From assembly GCF_900108245.1 (NCBI RefSeq), contig NZ_FNUY01000013.1:1-64000 (forward strand): 64,000 nucleotides of DNA, written 5' to 3'. Below the pieces are notes generated by a model. The model made no database searches and was not told the DNA's origin. It worked only from the letters and a program-made list of their open reading frames with translations. Positions 1-7,798 of this stretch are shown here, in pieces. The position numbers and the translations under genes were made by a program. Each line of letters opens with the position of its first letter. Position 1 is the stretch's first letter. The stretch is from Allobosea lathyri (GTDB taxonomy: Bacteria > Pseudomonadota > Alphaproteobacteria > Rhizobiales > Beijerinckiaceae).

Positions 1-1295
1 GCGGCGAAGGCGTAACCCGTCGCGCGCGTGGTCGGCGTCGCCCAGGTCGGATCGACCAGGGTGGCTTCGATGGTGCGCAGGAAGTCGAAGATGCCGACGA
101 TCGTGACGAGCGTCGTATCCTTAAACAACCCGATGAAGGTATTGACGATGCCGGGAATGACGATGCGCAGCGCCTGCGGCAGGATGATCAGCCGCATCAT
201 CTGCCAGTAGCCCAGGCCCAGCGACATCGCGCCCTCGTACTGGCCCTTCGGAATAGCCTGCAGACCGCCACGGATGACCTCCGCCATATAGGCGGCGGCA
301 AACAGCGCGACGCCGATGAGCGGGCGCAGCAGGCGGTCAGGCGAATACTCCTGCGGCACGAACAGCGGCAGCATGGTGTTTGCCATGAACAGCACCGTGA
401 TCAGCGGCACGCCGCGCACGAGCTCGATGAAGATCACCGAGAGCAGCTGGATCACCGGCAACCGCGAACGTCTGCCGAGAGCAAGCATCACGCCGAGCGG
501 CAGCGAGAACACGATGCCGACCGCCGCAATCAGGAAGGTCACCATCATGCCGCCCCAGAGGCCGGTGTCGACGCGTGGCAGGCCGGCCGTGCTCGCCAGC
601 ATGGCGATGATGCCGAAGACCACCATCGACATCAGGATCAGGCGCTTGGGCCTGTAGAAGCGCTGCCAGGGCGGCGCGGCGACCTCGACGGCCAGCAGCG
701 CCGGGCCGACCCAGAACCGCGCCAGGGTCGGCACGAAGGACAGCACCAGGTAAAGCACCGCCAGTGCGAAGGTGAGCAGGATCAGGAAACGCAGGAAGCT
801 CTCGGCCCCGTTGCCACCCAGCAACAGCAGATAGGCGCTGATCGGCAGCATGACGAAGAAGAAGAAGGCTCCGACCTTCTTCAGCGGCGCCTTGTCCCAG
901 AGCATCCAGACGACGCCGAGCGCAAACATCGCGAAGACGATGTTGACGCGCCAGCGCTGCGGCACCGGATAGGAGCCGTAGATGAAGTATTGCAGGCGAT
1001 CGCCGACATAGGCCCAGCAGGCGCCCACGGGACGGCCGACCTTGTCTGCGAGGCACGCGTCGCGGTTCGTACCGGTCCAGACCGCATCGAGGAAATAGAA
1101 GCGGATCAGCTCGGGCACGCTGGTCACGACGATATAGACGCAGACCAGCGTCATCAGCGAGTTGATCGGACTGGAAAACAGGTTGGCCCGGACCCAGGCG
1201 ATGGGACCCGCGACAGAAAGCGGCGCCGCCTGTTGCTCAAGCTGCTCGCGCCGGACGAAGGCGAATGGTGCGTTCTCGGTGGTTGCATCGGTCAT
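1..1295 (-). CDS. aapM: General L-amino acid ABC transporter permease AapM (partial, runs off left edge)
   Basis: Inner-membrane permease that pairs with AapQ to move polar and other L-amino acids delivered by AapJ, powered by AapP, which would lie off the left edge. The frame is open from an ATG at 1295 to the first base of the window, so about 431 codons are visible and the C-terminus is missing. The N-terminal part carries the AapM landmark DACLADKVGRPVGACWAYV, followed by several hydrophobic segments. The C-terminal half has the typical permease core with the EAA loop (KGQYEGAMSLGLGYW, then LPQA) and FKDT. It starts 10 bp after the aapQ stop, so the two are cotranscribed. Identity is firm; only the end is unknown. 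Confidence 0.93.
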   Translation of the reverse strand, partial: MTDATTENAPFAFVRREQLEQQAAPLSVAGPIAWVRANLFSSPINSLMTLVCVYIVVTSVPELIRFYFLDAVWTGTNRDACLADKVGRPVGACWAYVGDRLQYFIYGSYPVPQRWRVNIVFAMFALGVVWMLWDKAPLKKVGAFFFFVMLPISAYLLLLGGNGAESFLRFLILLTFALAVLYLVLSFVPTLARFWVGPALLAVEVAAPPWQRFYRPKRLILMSMVVFGIIAMLASTAGLPRVDTGLWGGMMVTFLIAAVGIVFSLPLGVMLALGRRSRLPVIQLLSVIFIELVRGVPLITVLFMANTMLPLFVPQEYSPDRLLRPLIGVALFAAAYMAEVIRGGLQAIPKGQYEGAMSLGLGYWQMMRLIILPQALRIVIPGIVNTFIGLFKDTTLVTIVGIFDFLRTIEATLVDPTWATPTTRATGYAFA

Positions 1296-1305
1296 CGTGG
1301 CGCCC

Positions 1306-2499
1306 TCACCGTTCCACCAGCGCCATGCGCTTGTTGTAGATGTTCATGATGAACGACGTGACGAGCGAGATCGTCAGATAGACCGCCATTGTGATGGCGA
1401 CGACCTCGACGGCCTGGCCGGTCTGGTTCAGAACGGTTCCGGTGAAGACCTGGACGAGGTCCGGATAGCCGATCGCCACCGCCAGCGACGAATTCTTGGT
1501 CAGGTTCAGGTAGTTCGAGGTCAGCGGCGGAATGATCACGCGCATCGCCTGCGGGATCACCACGAGCTTCAGCGTCGGGCCGGCGCGCAGTCCAAGCGCG
1601 TTGGCGGCTTCCGTCTGCCCCTTGGAGACCGCGAGGATACCGGCTCGGACCACCTCGGCGATGAAGCCCGCCGTATAGGTCGTCAGGCCGATCAGCAGCG
1701 CCACGAATTCAGGGAAGATCTGTAGGCCACCAGTGAGGTTGAAGCGCCCCTGCTGCGGCAGATCGAAGGAGAGCGGCTGCCCCGCGGCGTAATAGGTCAG
1801 GAGCGGCACGCCGAGAATCAGCGCGAGCGAGATCAGGCCGTTCGGATATTGCGTGCCCGTGCGCTCCTGCTGCTTCTTCGACCAGATATAGAAGGCGATC
1901 GCAGCCACGATCGCGAGGAAGAACGCAATGACCACCGCCTCGAAGGCCGGCGCGAATTGCGGGTTCGGCAGGATCAGGCCGCGGTTGTTCAGGAAGATGT
2001 TGAACGGAAGCGCGATCGAGTTGCGCGCATCGGGCAAGGGCTTGAGCACCGCATTGTACCAGAAGAACAATTGCAGCAGCAGCGGCAGGTTGCGGATGAC
2101 CTCGACATAGATCATCGCCAGCTTGGACAGCACCCAGTTGCTCGACAGGCGGGAGACGCCCACGAAGAAGCCAAGAAACGTCGACAGCACGATACCGATG
2201 GCCGCGACCAGCAGCGTATTGAGCAGGCCGACATAGAAAGCCTGGCCATAAGTGCTGCCCGACGCGCTGAAGGGGATCAGCTTCTGGTTGACGTCGAAGC
2301 CGGCCGCATTGTGCCAGAAGCCGAAGCCCGAGGCGATCTTCTGCGCGCGCAGGTTCTCGATCGCGTTGGATGCGGCCGAATAAATCAGGAAGCCGACGAT
2401 AGCCAGCAGCGCAAACTGATAGACGTAGCCTCTGATCCTTGGATCGTAGAATAGCGAGGCTTTTCCGCTAGAAACGGTCTCGGTCGGTATGGTCGACAC
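1306..2499 (-). CDS. aapQ: General L-amino acid ABC transporter permease AapQ
   Basis: Membrane subunit of the Aap transporter, 397 aa. It begins with a GTG (protein reads MSTIPTETVSSGK). After the first hydrophobic segment comes the insert typical of AapQ, then a long run of transmembrane helices. The EAA loop is visible (KGQTEAANALGLRAG, then IPQAMRVIIPP). Residues TGGLQIFPEFVALLIGL precede the last helices, as in rhizobial AapQ. It lies 142 bp downstream of aapJ-1, from which it is separated by a strong hairpin that could reduce permease relative to binding-protein expression. The upstream Shine-Dalgarno is weak, so the exact start is less certain than the function. Confidence 0.93.
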   Translation of the reverse strand: MSTIPTETVSSGKASLFYDPRIRGYVYQFALLAIVGFLIYSAASNAIENLRAQKIASGFGFWHNAAGFDVNQKLIPFSASGSTYGQAFYVGLLNTLLVAAIGIVLSTFLGFFVGVSRLSSNWVLSKLAMIYVEVIRNLPLLLQLFFWYNAVLKPLPDARNSIALPFNIFLNNRGLILPNPQFAPAFEAVVIAFFLAIVAAIAFYIWSKKQQERTGTQYPNGLISLALILGVPLLTYYAAGQPLSFDLPQQGRFNLTGGLQIFPEFVALLIGLTTYTAGFIAEVVRAGILAVSKGQTEAANALGLRAGPTLKLVVIPQAMRVIIPPLTSNYLNLTKNSSLAVAIGYPDLVQVFTGTVLNQTGQAVEVVAITMAVYLTISLVTSFIMNIYNKRMALVER

Positions 2500-2604
2500 C
2501 TGTTTACGCCCTCTTCGTCGCTTGTTGCGGCCGGCGATCCGGAGACGGGCTTTGAGGCCGCCGACGGTCGTGCTGTTGTCCGTTGCCGTTCGTTCAATAT
2601 GAGC

Positions 2605-2633
2605 GTGCCGCGCGGCTTTACACCGCGCGGCAC
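2605..2633 (-). other. Intercistronic hairpin between aapJ-1 and aapQ
   Basis: A perfect 11-bp stem (GTGCCGCGCGG / CCGCGCGGCAC) with a 7-nt loop directly follows the aapJ-1 stop codon. No T-run follows on the minus strand, so it is unlikely to be a full intrinsic terminator. Such stems after binding-protein genes commonly protect the upstream mRNA from 3' decay and give more binding protein than permease; that role is inferred here. Confidence 0.6.
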
Positions 2634-2640
2634 CGTCAGA

Positions 2641-3663
2641 TCAGCGGATCGGGGGGGCGTATTGCAGCCCGCCCTTGGTCCAGAGCGCGTTCTGGCCGCG
2701 AGCGATCTTCAACAGCGAGCCCTGGCCGACATTCTTCTCGAAGGATTCGCCGTAGTTCCCGACATGCTTGACGATCCGATAGGCCCAGTCCGTGGTCAGG
2801 CCGACGGCCTCGCCGAACTTGCCCTCGGTTCCGACCAGCCGCTTGATCTCCGGATTATCGGATTTCAGCATCTCGTCGATATTGGCCTTGGTCACGCCGA
2901 GTTCCTCGGCGTTCAGCATGGCGTTATGGGTCCATTTGACGATATCGAGCCAGTTGTCGTCGCCATGGCGGACAGCCGGTCCAAGCGGCTCCTTGGAGAT
3001 GATCTCAGGCAGGACGATATGGTCGGCCGGCACCGAAAGCTTCAGGCGCTCGGCATAGAGACCCGAGGCGTCGGTGGTGAAGGCATCGCAACGGCCCGAC
3101 TCATAGGCCTTGATGGTTTCATCGGCCGAGGCGAAGGCGACGACCTCGTATTTCAGCTTATTGGCCCGGAAGAAATCGGCGAGGTTGAGCTCGGTCGTCG
3201 TGCCCTGCTGCGTGCAGACCGACGCGCCAGCCAGCTTCAGCGCGGAATCGACGCCGAGCTTCTTGCGGACGAGGAAGCCCTGGCCGTCATAATAGTTGAT
3301 GCCCGCGAAGTTGAGGCCGAGCGAGGTATCGCGCGACATCGTCCAGGTGGTGTTGCGGGACAAGAGATCGACTTCGCCCGACTGGAGCGCAGTGAAACGA
3401 TCCTTCGACGAAAGCGGGATATATTTGACCTTGTTCGGGTCATTGAAAATGGCGGCGGAAATCGCCCGGCAGAGATCGACGTCGAGGCCGCTCCACGCGC
3501 CCTGTGCATCGGGAATGCCGAAGCCGGCGAGGCCCGGGCCGACACCGCAGGTCAGGACACCCTTGGTCTTGATTTGTGCGAGCAGCCCGGTCTGTGCCTG
3601 CGCACCGCCGATACAGATGCTCGTTGCGGCAGCGACGATCGCTGCTGCCAAAAATTTCTTCAT
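2641..3663 (-). CDS. aapJ: General L-amino acid ABC transporter substrate-binding protein AapJ, copy 1
   Basis: Periplasmic type-3 solute-binding protein, 340 aa, of the Aap system. It has a signal peptide (MKKFLAAAIVAAATS..., cleavage expected near GGAQA-QT) and the family core: GLAGFGIPDAQG, GLDVDLCRAISAAIF, RFTALQSGEVDLLSRN and ASVCTQQGTTTELNLADFF. The ATG at 3663 is preceded by AGGGG at good spacing. It lies between the other aapJ copy (168 bp upstream) and aapQ. The two copies are clearly paralogous over their whole length but differ at many positions, including charged residues around the hinge and the C-terminal third, so they may prefer different amino acids. Confidence 0.95.
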   Translation of the reverse strand: MKKFLAAAIVAAATSICIGGAQAQTGLLAQIKTKGVLTCGVGPGLAGFGIPDAQGAWSGLDVDLCRAISAAIFNDPNKVKYIPLSSKDRFTALQSGEVDLLSRNTTWTMSRDTSLGLNFAGINYYDGQGFLVRKKLGVDSALKLAGASVCTQQGTTTELNLADFFRANKLKYEVVAFASADETIKAYESGRCDAFTTDASGLYAERLKLSVPADHIVLPEIISKEPLGPAVRHGDDNWLDIVKWTHNAMLNAEELGVTKANIDEMLKSDNPEIKRLVGTEGKFGEAVGLTTDWAYRIVKHVGNYGESFEKNVGQGSLLKIARGQNALWTKGGLQYAPPIR

Positions 3664-3785
3664 GCTCGTATCCCCTGTTGGCGGAACGGGTTCCTCCCCG
3701 TTCTCGGTTACCTTGCAAGTCCCAGACCAAGCCCCCGGGCCCGGTTATCCTCCTTTCGGCTGTATCTTCAGCCTGCAAATGCGAT

Positions 3786-3824
3786 GCAAAAGAGAACGGG
3801 CGCCGGCATCGCCGGCGCCCGTTC
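3786..3824 (-). terminator. Intrinsic terminator after aapJ copy 2
   Basis: Immediately after the aapJ-2 stop, a 14-bp perfect stem (GAACGGGCGCCGGC / GCCGGCGCCCGTTC, 3-nt loop) is followed on the minus strand by TCTTTTGC. This is a convincing Rho-independent terminator. It would largely insulate aapJ-2 from the downstream aapJ-1-aapQ-aapM transcript, implying separate promoters or controlled read-through. Confidence 0.8.
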
Positions 3825-3831
3825 CAATGCC

Positions 3832-4857
3832 CTAGCGAACCGGAGCGGCGTACTGCAATCCGCCCTTGGTCCAGAGCGCGTTCTGGCCGCGCGCGATCTT
3901 CAGCAGCGAGCCCTGACCGACATTGCGCTCGAAGGATTCGCCGTAATTTCCAATGTGCTTGACGATGCGCACGACCCAGTCGGTGGTCAGGCCGACCGTC
4001 TCGCCGAACTTGCCCTCGGTGCCAAGCAGGCGCTTGACCTCGGGGTTCGTCGACTTCAGCTGCTCATCGACATTCGCCTTGGTGACACCGAGTTCCTCGG
4101 CGTTCAGCATGGCGAAATGCACCCATTTCACCAGGTTGAACCATTGCGGATCGTTGTTGCGGACCGACGGGCCAAGCGGCTCCTTGGAGATGATTTCCGG
4201 CAGGACGATATGCTCGTCGGGAGCGGTCAGCTTCAGGCGCTCGGAATAGAGGCCCGAGGCGTCCGTCGTGAAGGCATCGCAACGGCCGGCGTCATAGGCC
4301 TTCACCGTCTCGTCCGAAGACGCGAAAGCAACGACCTCGTATTTCAGGTTGTTGGCGCGGAAATAGTCGGCGAGGTTGAGCTCGGTCGTCGTGCCCTGCT
4401 GCGTGCAGACCGAGGCGCCCGAAAGCTGCAGCGCCGAGGTGACGCCGAGCTTCTTGCGGACCATGAAGCCCTGGCCGTCATAATAGTTCACGCCGGTGAA
4501 GAGCAGGCCGAGCGAGGCATCGCGCGTCATCGTCCAGGTCGAGTTGCGGACGAGGACATCGACTTCGCCCGACTGCAGGGCCGTGAAACGGTCCTTCGCG
4601 GAGAGCGGAATGAACTTGATCTTGGTCGGGTCGTTGAAGATCGCCGCGGCGATCGCGCGGCAGAACTCGACGTCGAGACCGCCCCAATTGCCCTGCGCAT
4701 CGGGCACGCCGAAGCCGGCGAGGCCGGTGTTCGAACCGCAGTTGAGCATGCCGCGCTGCTTGACCTGAGCCAGCGTGGCGGGCGCCTGCGCCGAGACTGC
4801 GGTCGCGGTGATCGCGAATCCGAGCCCTGCTAGCGCGGCTGTCATGAACTTTTTCAT
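3832..4857 (-). CDS. aapJ: General L-amino acid ABC transporter substrate-binding protein AapJ, copy 2
   Basis: Second Aap-type periplasmic binding protein, 341 aa from the ATG at 4857, chosen because GGGAG sits about 8 nt upstream; an in-frame ATG 15 nt earlier lacks this. Signal peptide MKKFMTAALAGLGFAITATAVSAQ. It shares the core of copy 1 (GLAGFGVPDAQG, GLDVEFCRAIAAAIF, ASVCTQQGTTTELNLADYF) and the C-terminal block GQGSLLKIARGQNALWTKGG. It is followed by its own strong terminator, so it may be expressed as a monocistron and compete for, or broaden, the substrate range of the same AapQMP complex. Tandem duplication is the simplest origin. Confidence 0.94.
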   Translation of the reverse strand: MKKFMTAALAGLGFAITATAVSAQAPATLAQVKQRGMLNCGSNTGLAGFGVPDAQGNWGGLDVEFCRAIAAAIFNDPTKIKFIPLSAKDRFTALQSGEVDVLVRNSTWTMTRDASLGLLFTGVNYYDGQGFMVRKKLGVTSALQLSGASVCTQQGTTTELNLADYFRANNLKYEVVAFASSDETVKAYDAGRCDAFTTDASGLYSERLKLTAPDEHIVLPEIISKEPLGPSVRNNDPQWFNLVKWVHFAMLNAEELGVTKANVDEQLKSTNPEVKRLLGTEGKFGETVGLTTDWVVRIVKHIGNYGESFERNVGQGSLLKIARGQNALWTKGGLQYAAPVR

Positions 4858-5116
4858 CGATATCTCTCCCATTGAAATCTTCTACCTGGCCGCAGCCGGC
4901 AGTCCGTCGTTGGTTCAGTCGCCAGCGGTTGTGAAGGCCCCGCGCGCATGCTCATTAATTAAGCGACATCCCCTCGGATGCGATTGCCAGAGCTATACAT
5001 GAGCGTCAAGCAACCGGTGGCCATCAGTAACGCCCTTGTCCATAGCATGCATCACATGCGAGTTTGCGAAGGTGGTCAAGCCTGACCAAAGCCCCCCTCT
5101 CCTGCCTGCCGGTTCC

Positions 5117-6307
5117 ATGAAAAAGCTGTCTCCACCTGAATTTGCCCGCCTTCGCGTGAAAACCCGGCTGAACCTCGCAGGACGCGACCCGACCGACAGT
5201 TACGGCTTCGTCAACCCGGCCATCGTGCGCGGTTCGACGGTGGTCTACCCGAACACCGAGGACTTCCTGGTTCGCAAGGCCCGCTATACCTACGGGACCG
5301 ACGGCAACCCGACGATCGACGCCTTGCTGGCGGCCGCAAACACGATCGAGGGCGGTGCCGGTGTCGTGGTCACGCCTTCAGGGCTGATGGCCTGCACGCT
5401 GGCCTTCCTGGCGATGCTCTCGTCGGGCGACCACGTCCTGGTGACCGACAGCGTGTACCGGCCGACGCGGAACTTCTGCGAGACCTTCCTGAAGCGGATG
5501 GGGATCGAGACGACCTATTACGACCCGGCGATCGGCGCCGATATCGCCACGCTGTTCAAGCCGAACACCAAGGCGGTCTGGACCGAGGCTCCGGGCTCGC
5601 AGACCTTCGAGATGCAGGACATCCCGGCGATCGTCGCGGCGGCGCATGCGCGCGACGTGCTGGTGTTGATGGACAACACCTGGGCGACCCCGCTGTTCTT
5701 CGACAGCCACAAATTCGGCGTCGATATCTCCGTGCAGGCCGGCACGAAGTACTATGCCGGCCATTCCGACGTGCTGATCGGCACCGTCTCGGCCCGGACA
5801 CCGGAGCTCTACAAGAGCCTGAACCGCGCCTGGCACGAGCTTGGCCTGATCATCGCGCCGGAAGACGCCTTCCTGACCCTCCGCGGCATGCGCACCATGG
5901 CGCTGCGCCTGAAGGAGCAGATGCCGGCCGGCCTCGAGATGGCGCAGTGGCTCGGCGAGCGACCCGAGGTCGCCCGCGTGCTGCACCCGGCCCTGCCGGG
6001 CGCTCCCGGCCATGAGATCTGGAAGCGCGACTTCACCGGTGCGTCGTCGCTCTTTGCCATCGAGCTCGCGCCGGTTTCGATGAAGGCCGTGGGCGCGATG
6101 CTGGACGGGTTGACGCTGTTTGGCATCGGCGCGTCCTGGGGCGGCTATGAGAGCCTGGTCCTGCCGTTCGACTGCAAGGCCTATCGCACGGCAACGACGC
6201 CGGACTTCAAGGGGCCGACGATCCGGCTGCATATCGGGCTCGAGGATCTCGATGACCTGAAGGCCGATCTGGACGCCGGCTTCGCGCGGTTGCGCGCTGC
6301 GAGCTAA
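5117..6307 (+). CDS. metC: Cystathionine beta-lyase (Cys/Met metabolism PLP enzyme)
   Basis: PLP-dependent enzyme that cleaves cystathionine to homocysteine, pyruvate and ammonia in methionine synthesis, 396 aa. Landmarks are SGLMACTLAFLAML near the N-terminal third, the DNTWATPLFF motif, and the Schiff-base lysine in QAGTKYYAGHSD (about Lys211). ATG 5117 (MKKLSPPEFARLRVKTRLN) is where homology begins; the frame is open 81 nt further upstream, but that stretch (rich in Cys and Pro) looks non-coding. It is divergent from aapJ-2 and followed by a long inverted repeat that probably ends transcription. Cystathionine gamma-lyase-type activity cannot be excluded from sequence, but the length and motifs favour MetC. 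Confidence 0.9.
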   Translation: MKKLSPPEFARLRVKTRLNLAGRDPTDSYGFVNPAIVRGSTVVYPNTEDFLVRKARYTYGTDGNPTIDALLAAANTIEGGAGVVVTPSGLMACTLAFLAMLSSGDHVLVTDSVYRPTRNFCETFLKRMGIETTYYDPAIGADIATLFKPNTKAVWTEAPGSQTFEMQDIPAIVAAAHARDVLVLMDNTWATPLFFDSHKFGVDISVQAGTKYYAGHSDVLIGTVSARTPELYKSLNRAWHELGLIIAPEDAFLTLRGMRTMALRLKEQMPAGLEMAQWLGERPEVARVLHPALPGAPGHEIWKRDFTGASSLFAIELAPVSMKAVGAMLDGLTLFGIGASWGGYESLVLPFDCKAYRTATTPDFKGPTIRLHIGLEDLDDLKADLDAGFARLRAAS

Positions 6308-6420
6308 CGCCTCTGGATCATCGGGCCGTATGTTCTATTCGGTCCGATGGTCCAGTTCTTTGTTTTGCGTGGGGTCGTCCGACAACCGCCACTCAATTTT
6401 CGGAGACTGTTTGATACTTC

Positions 6421-6541
6421 AGCCCTCATCCTGAGGAGCCGCGAAGCGGCGTCTCGAAGGAGGGTTCAGGAGGCTCCCGATCCATCTGGAACATCCTTCG
6501 AGACGCCATTTCCAGCGAAATGGCCCCTCAGGATGAGGGCT
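6421..6541. repeat. Long imperfect inverted repeat, family A, copy 1
   Basis: The ends are AGCCCTCATCCTGAGG and CCTCAGGATGAGGGCT, exact reverse complements, and inside them GCGTCTCGAAGGA pairs with TCCTTCGAGACGC. The element fills the gap between the convergent metC and LAB_N genes and can fold into a cruciform or long hairpin, so it may act as a bidirectional terminator. A second copy is at 21514-21624. Closely similar sequences are widespread between genes in Bosea, Bradyrhizobium and relatives (known from general familiarity, not searched here). Confidence 0.85.
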
Positions 6542-6574
6542 GTAGAATTTTAGAACGGCTCTCAGCCAGATGCG

Positions 6575-6919
6575 CTAGCCGGGCCCGGCGTTGCTATCCT
6601 CGCCGCGGGCCCTGGCTCTCAGGACGAATTGCAGGTTGCGAAGATAGACGAATACACCGAAGCCCTGTCCGATGATGAAGACCGGATCGCGGCGATAGAG
6701 CGCGTAGATCAGCAAGAGCATTCCGCCGCCGATGGAAAACCACCAGAACGTCATCGGCACGACCGAGCGCTTCGCTTTCTCGCTCGCCAGCCATTGCACG
6801 ACGAAGCGCATGGTGAAGAGCGCCTGCGCGACGATGCCGAGCAGCACCCACCAGTCGAGATTGTTCACGAACACGTCGTGGAAGTAGTCGCCGATCCTGT
6901 GCTGAAGATCGATCAGCAT
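6575..6919 (-). CDS. Lipid A biosynthesis N-terminal (LAB_N) domain membrane protein
   Basis: Small inner-membrane protein, 114 aa, with three or so hydrophobic segments. It has the LAB_N signature: WVLLGIVAQALFTMRFVVQWL, then SEKAKRSVVPMTFWWFS, then LYRRDPVFIIGQGFGVFVYLRN. LAB_N proteins usually sit with lipid A or undecaprenyl-linked sugar genes, and their biochemical role is unclear. The ATG at 6919 overlaps the stop of the upstream glycosyltransferase as TGATG, which implies translational coupling. It is the last gene of a three-gene minus-strand operon with an ArnT-like and a DPM-like transferase, which strongly suggests a role in lipid A decoration. Confidence 0.85.
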   Translation of the reverse strand: MLIDLQHRIGDYFHDVFVNNLDWWVLLGIVAQALFTMRFVVQWLASEKAKRSVVPMTFWWFSIGGGMLLLIYALYRRDPVFIIGQGFGVFVYLRNLQFVLRARARGEDSNAGPG

Positions 6920-7695
6920 CACCTTGTCTCCGATACGATCTGCGGCACGCGCTTGCGCCGCCGGATAAGCCACCAGACACCGACCAGGTCGACAATGCCG
7001 ACCCAGAGCCGGTCGAAGAAGCCGTAGTTCGAGACGCCCGTCAGCCGCGGCCGGTCACGGACGTCGACATGGACCACCCGGTAGCCCTCGCGCACCATCA
7101 GCGCCGGCATGAAGCGATGCAGCGCGTCGAAATAGGGCAGAGCGAGATAGGCCTCGCGACGGAAGCACTTCAGCCCGCAGCCGGCGTCACGCGTGCCATC
7201 CTTGAGGATGCGCCCGCGCACGCCGTTGGCGATGCGAGACTGGAGCTTCTTGAAGCCGGTATCCTTGCGCCCGACCCGCTGGCCCTGGACCAGCCCCGCC
7301 TGCAACCCGGCCGCCTGCAAGGCCTCCAGCATCCTGGGCAGGAACGCTGGGTCGTTCTGGCCGTCTCCGTCGAGCGTTGCAACGACGGGCGCATGGGCAT
7401 GGCGAACGCCGCTGCGCACGGCAGCGCTCTGGCCGCAGGACTGCGCGTGGGTGACGATCCGCAGCCATGGCCGGCTAGAGGCCAGCGCGGCGAGCGCAGC
7501 AGGCGTGCCGTCGGTCGAGCCGTCATTGACGAAGACCACCTCGAAGGCGCCGATGCCAGCGCAGGCCGTCTCGATATCGGCCAGCAGGGGGCCGACATTG
7601 CCGACCTCGTTGCGGACTGGCACGACGACGCTGAGCAGCGGCGGGGGGACAAGAGTTTCGGTCAACAGAGCATCATCCGGAAAAGCGGCCCGCAA
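6919..7695 (-). CDS. Glycosyltransferase family 2, polyprenyl-phosphate sugar synthase-like (ArnC/RgtE type)
   Basis: Cytoplasmic-face GT2 enzyme, 258 aa, resembling dolichol-phosphate mannose synthase. Visible motifs are LSVVVPVRNEVGNVGP, FVNDGSTDGT and the metal/UDP-sugar-binding DxD in VATLDGDGQNDP. A basic hydrophobic C-terminal region follows (VRDRPRLTGVSNYGFFDRL, then RRRKRVP). The expected job is to load a sugar onto a polyprenyl phosphate, which the ArnT-like protein of the same operon then uses in the periplasm. In rhizobia such pairs transfer galacturonic acid (RgtE with RgtA-D), in enterobacteria formyl-Ara4N (ArnC with ArnT); the sugar here cannot be read from sequence. It overlaps the next gene by one base. 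Confidence 0.85.
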   Translation of the reverse strand: MRAAFPDDALLTETLVPPPLLSVVVPVRNEVGNVGPLLADIETACAGIGAFEVVFVNDGSTDGTPAALAALASSRPWLRIVTHAQSCGQSAAVRSGVRHAHAPVVATLDGDGQNDPAFLPRMLEALQAAGLQAGLVQGQRVGRKDTGFKKLQSRIANGVRGRILKDGTRDAGCGLKCFRREAYLALPYFDALHRFMPALMVREGYRVVHVDVRDRPRLTGVSNYGFFDRLWVGIVDLVGVWWLIRRRKRVPQIVSETR

Positions 7696-7713
7696 ACTGC
7701 GTCAGTGCGGCAA

Positions 7714-7757
7714 ACAGGGCAAGAAAAACAGGGACAAGAAATACAGGGACAAGAACC
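7714..7757. repeat. Short intergenic tandem repeat, 14-15 bp x3
   Basis: Three tandem units beginning ACAGGG(A)CAAGAA lie between the ArnT-like stop and the GT2 start. The second and third units are nearly identical, and the first lacks one base. The 103-bp spacer holds nothing else recognisable. Confidence 0.7.
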
Positions 7758-7798
7758 TGGAGGCAAAAAGCTACAGCGAAAAACGGCGCCTCGAACAT

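Noticed and set aside
4950..4964. TTAATTAA dyad in the aapJ-2/metC divergent region as an operator
   Set aside because: Only the 8-bp core is symmetric and the flanks do not pair; too weak to call.
4990..5116. SAM-type riboswitch upstream of metC
   Set aside because: No conserved helix pattern or SAM-II/SAM-I motif could be recognised.
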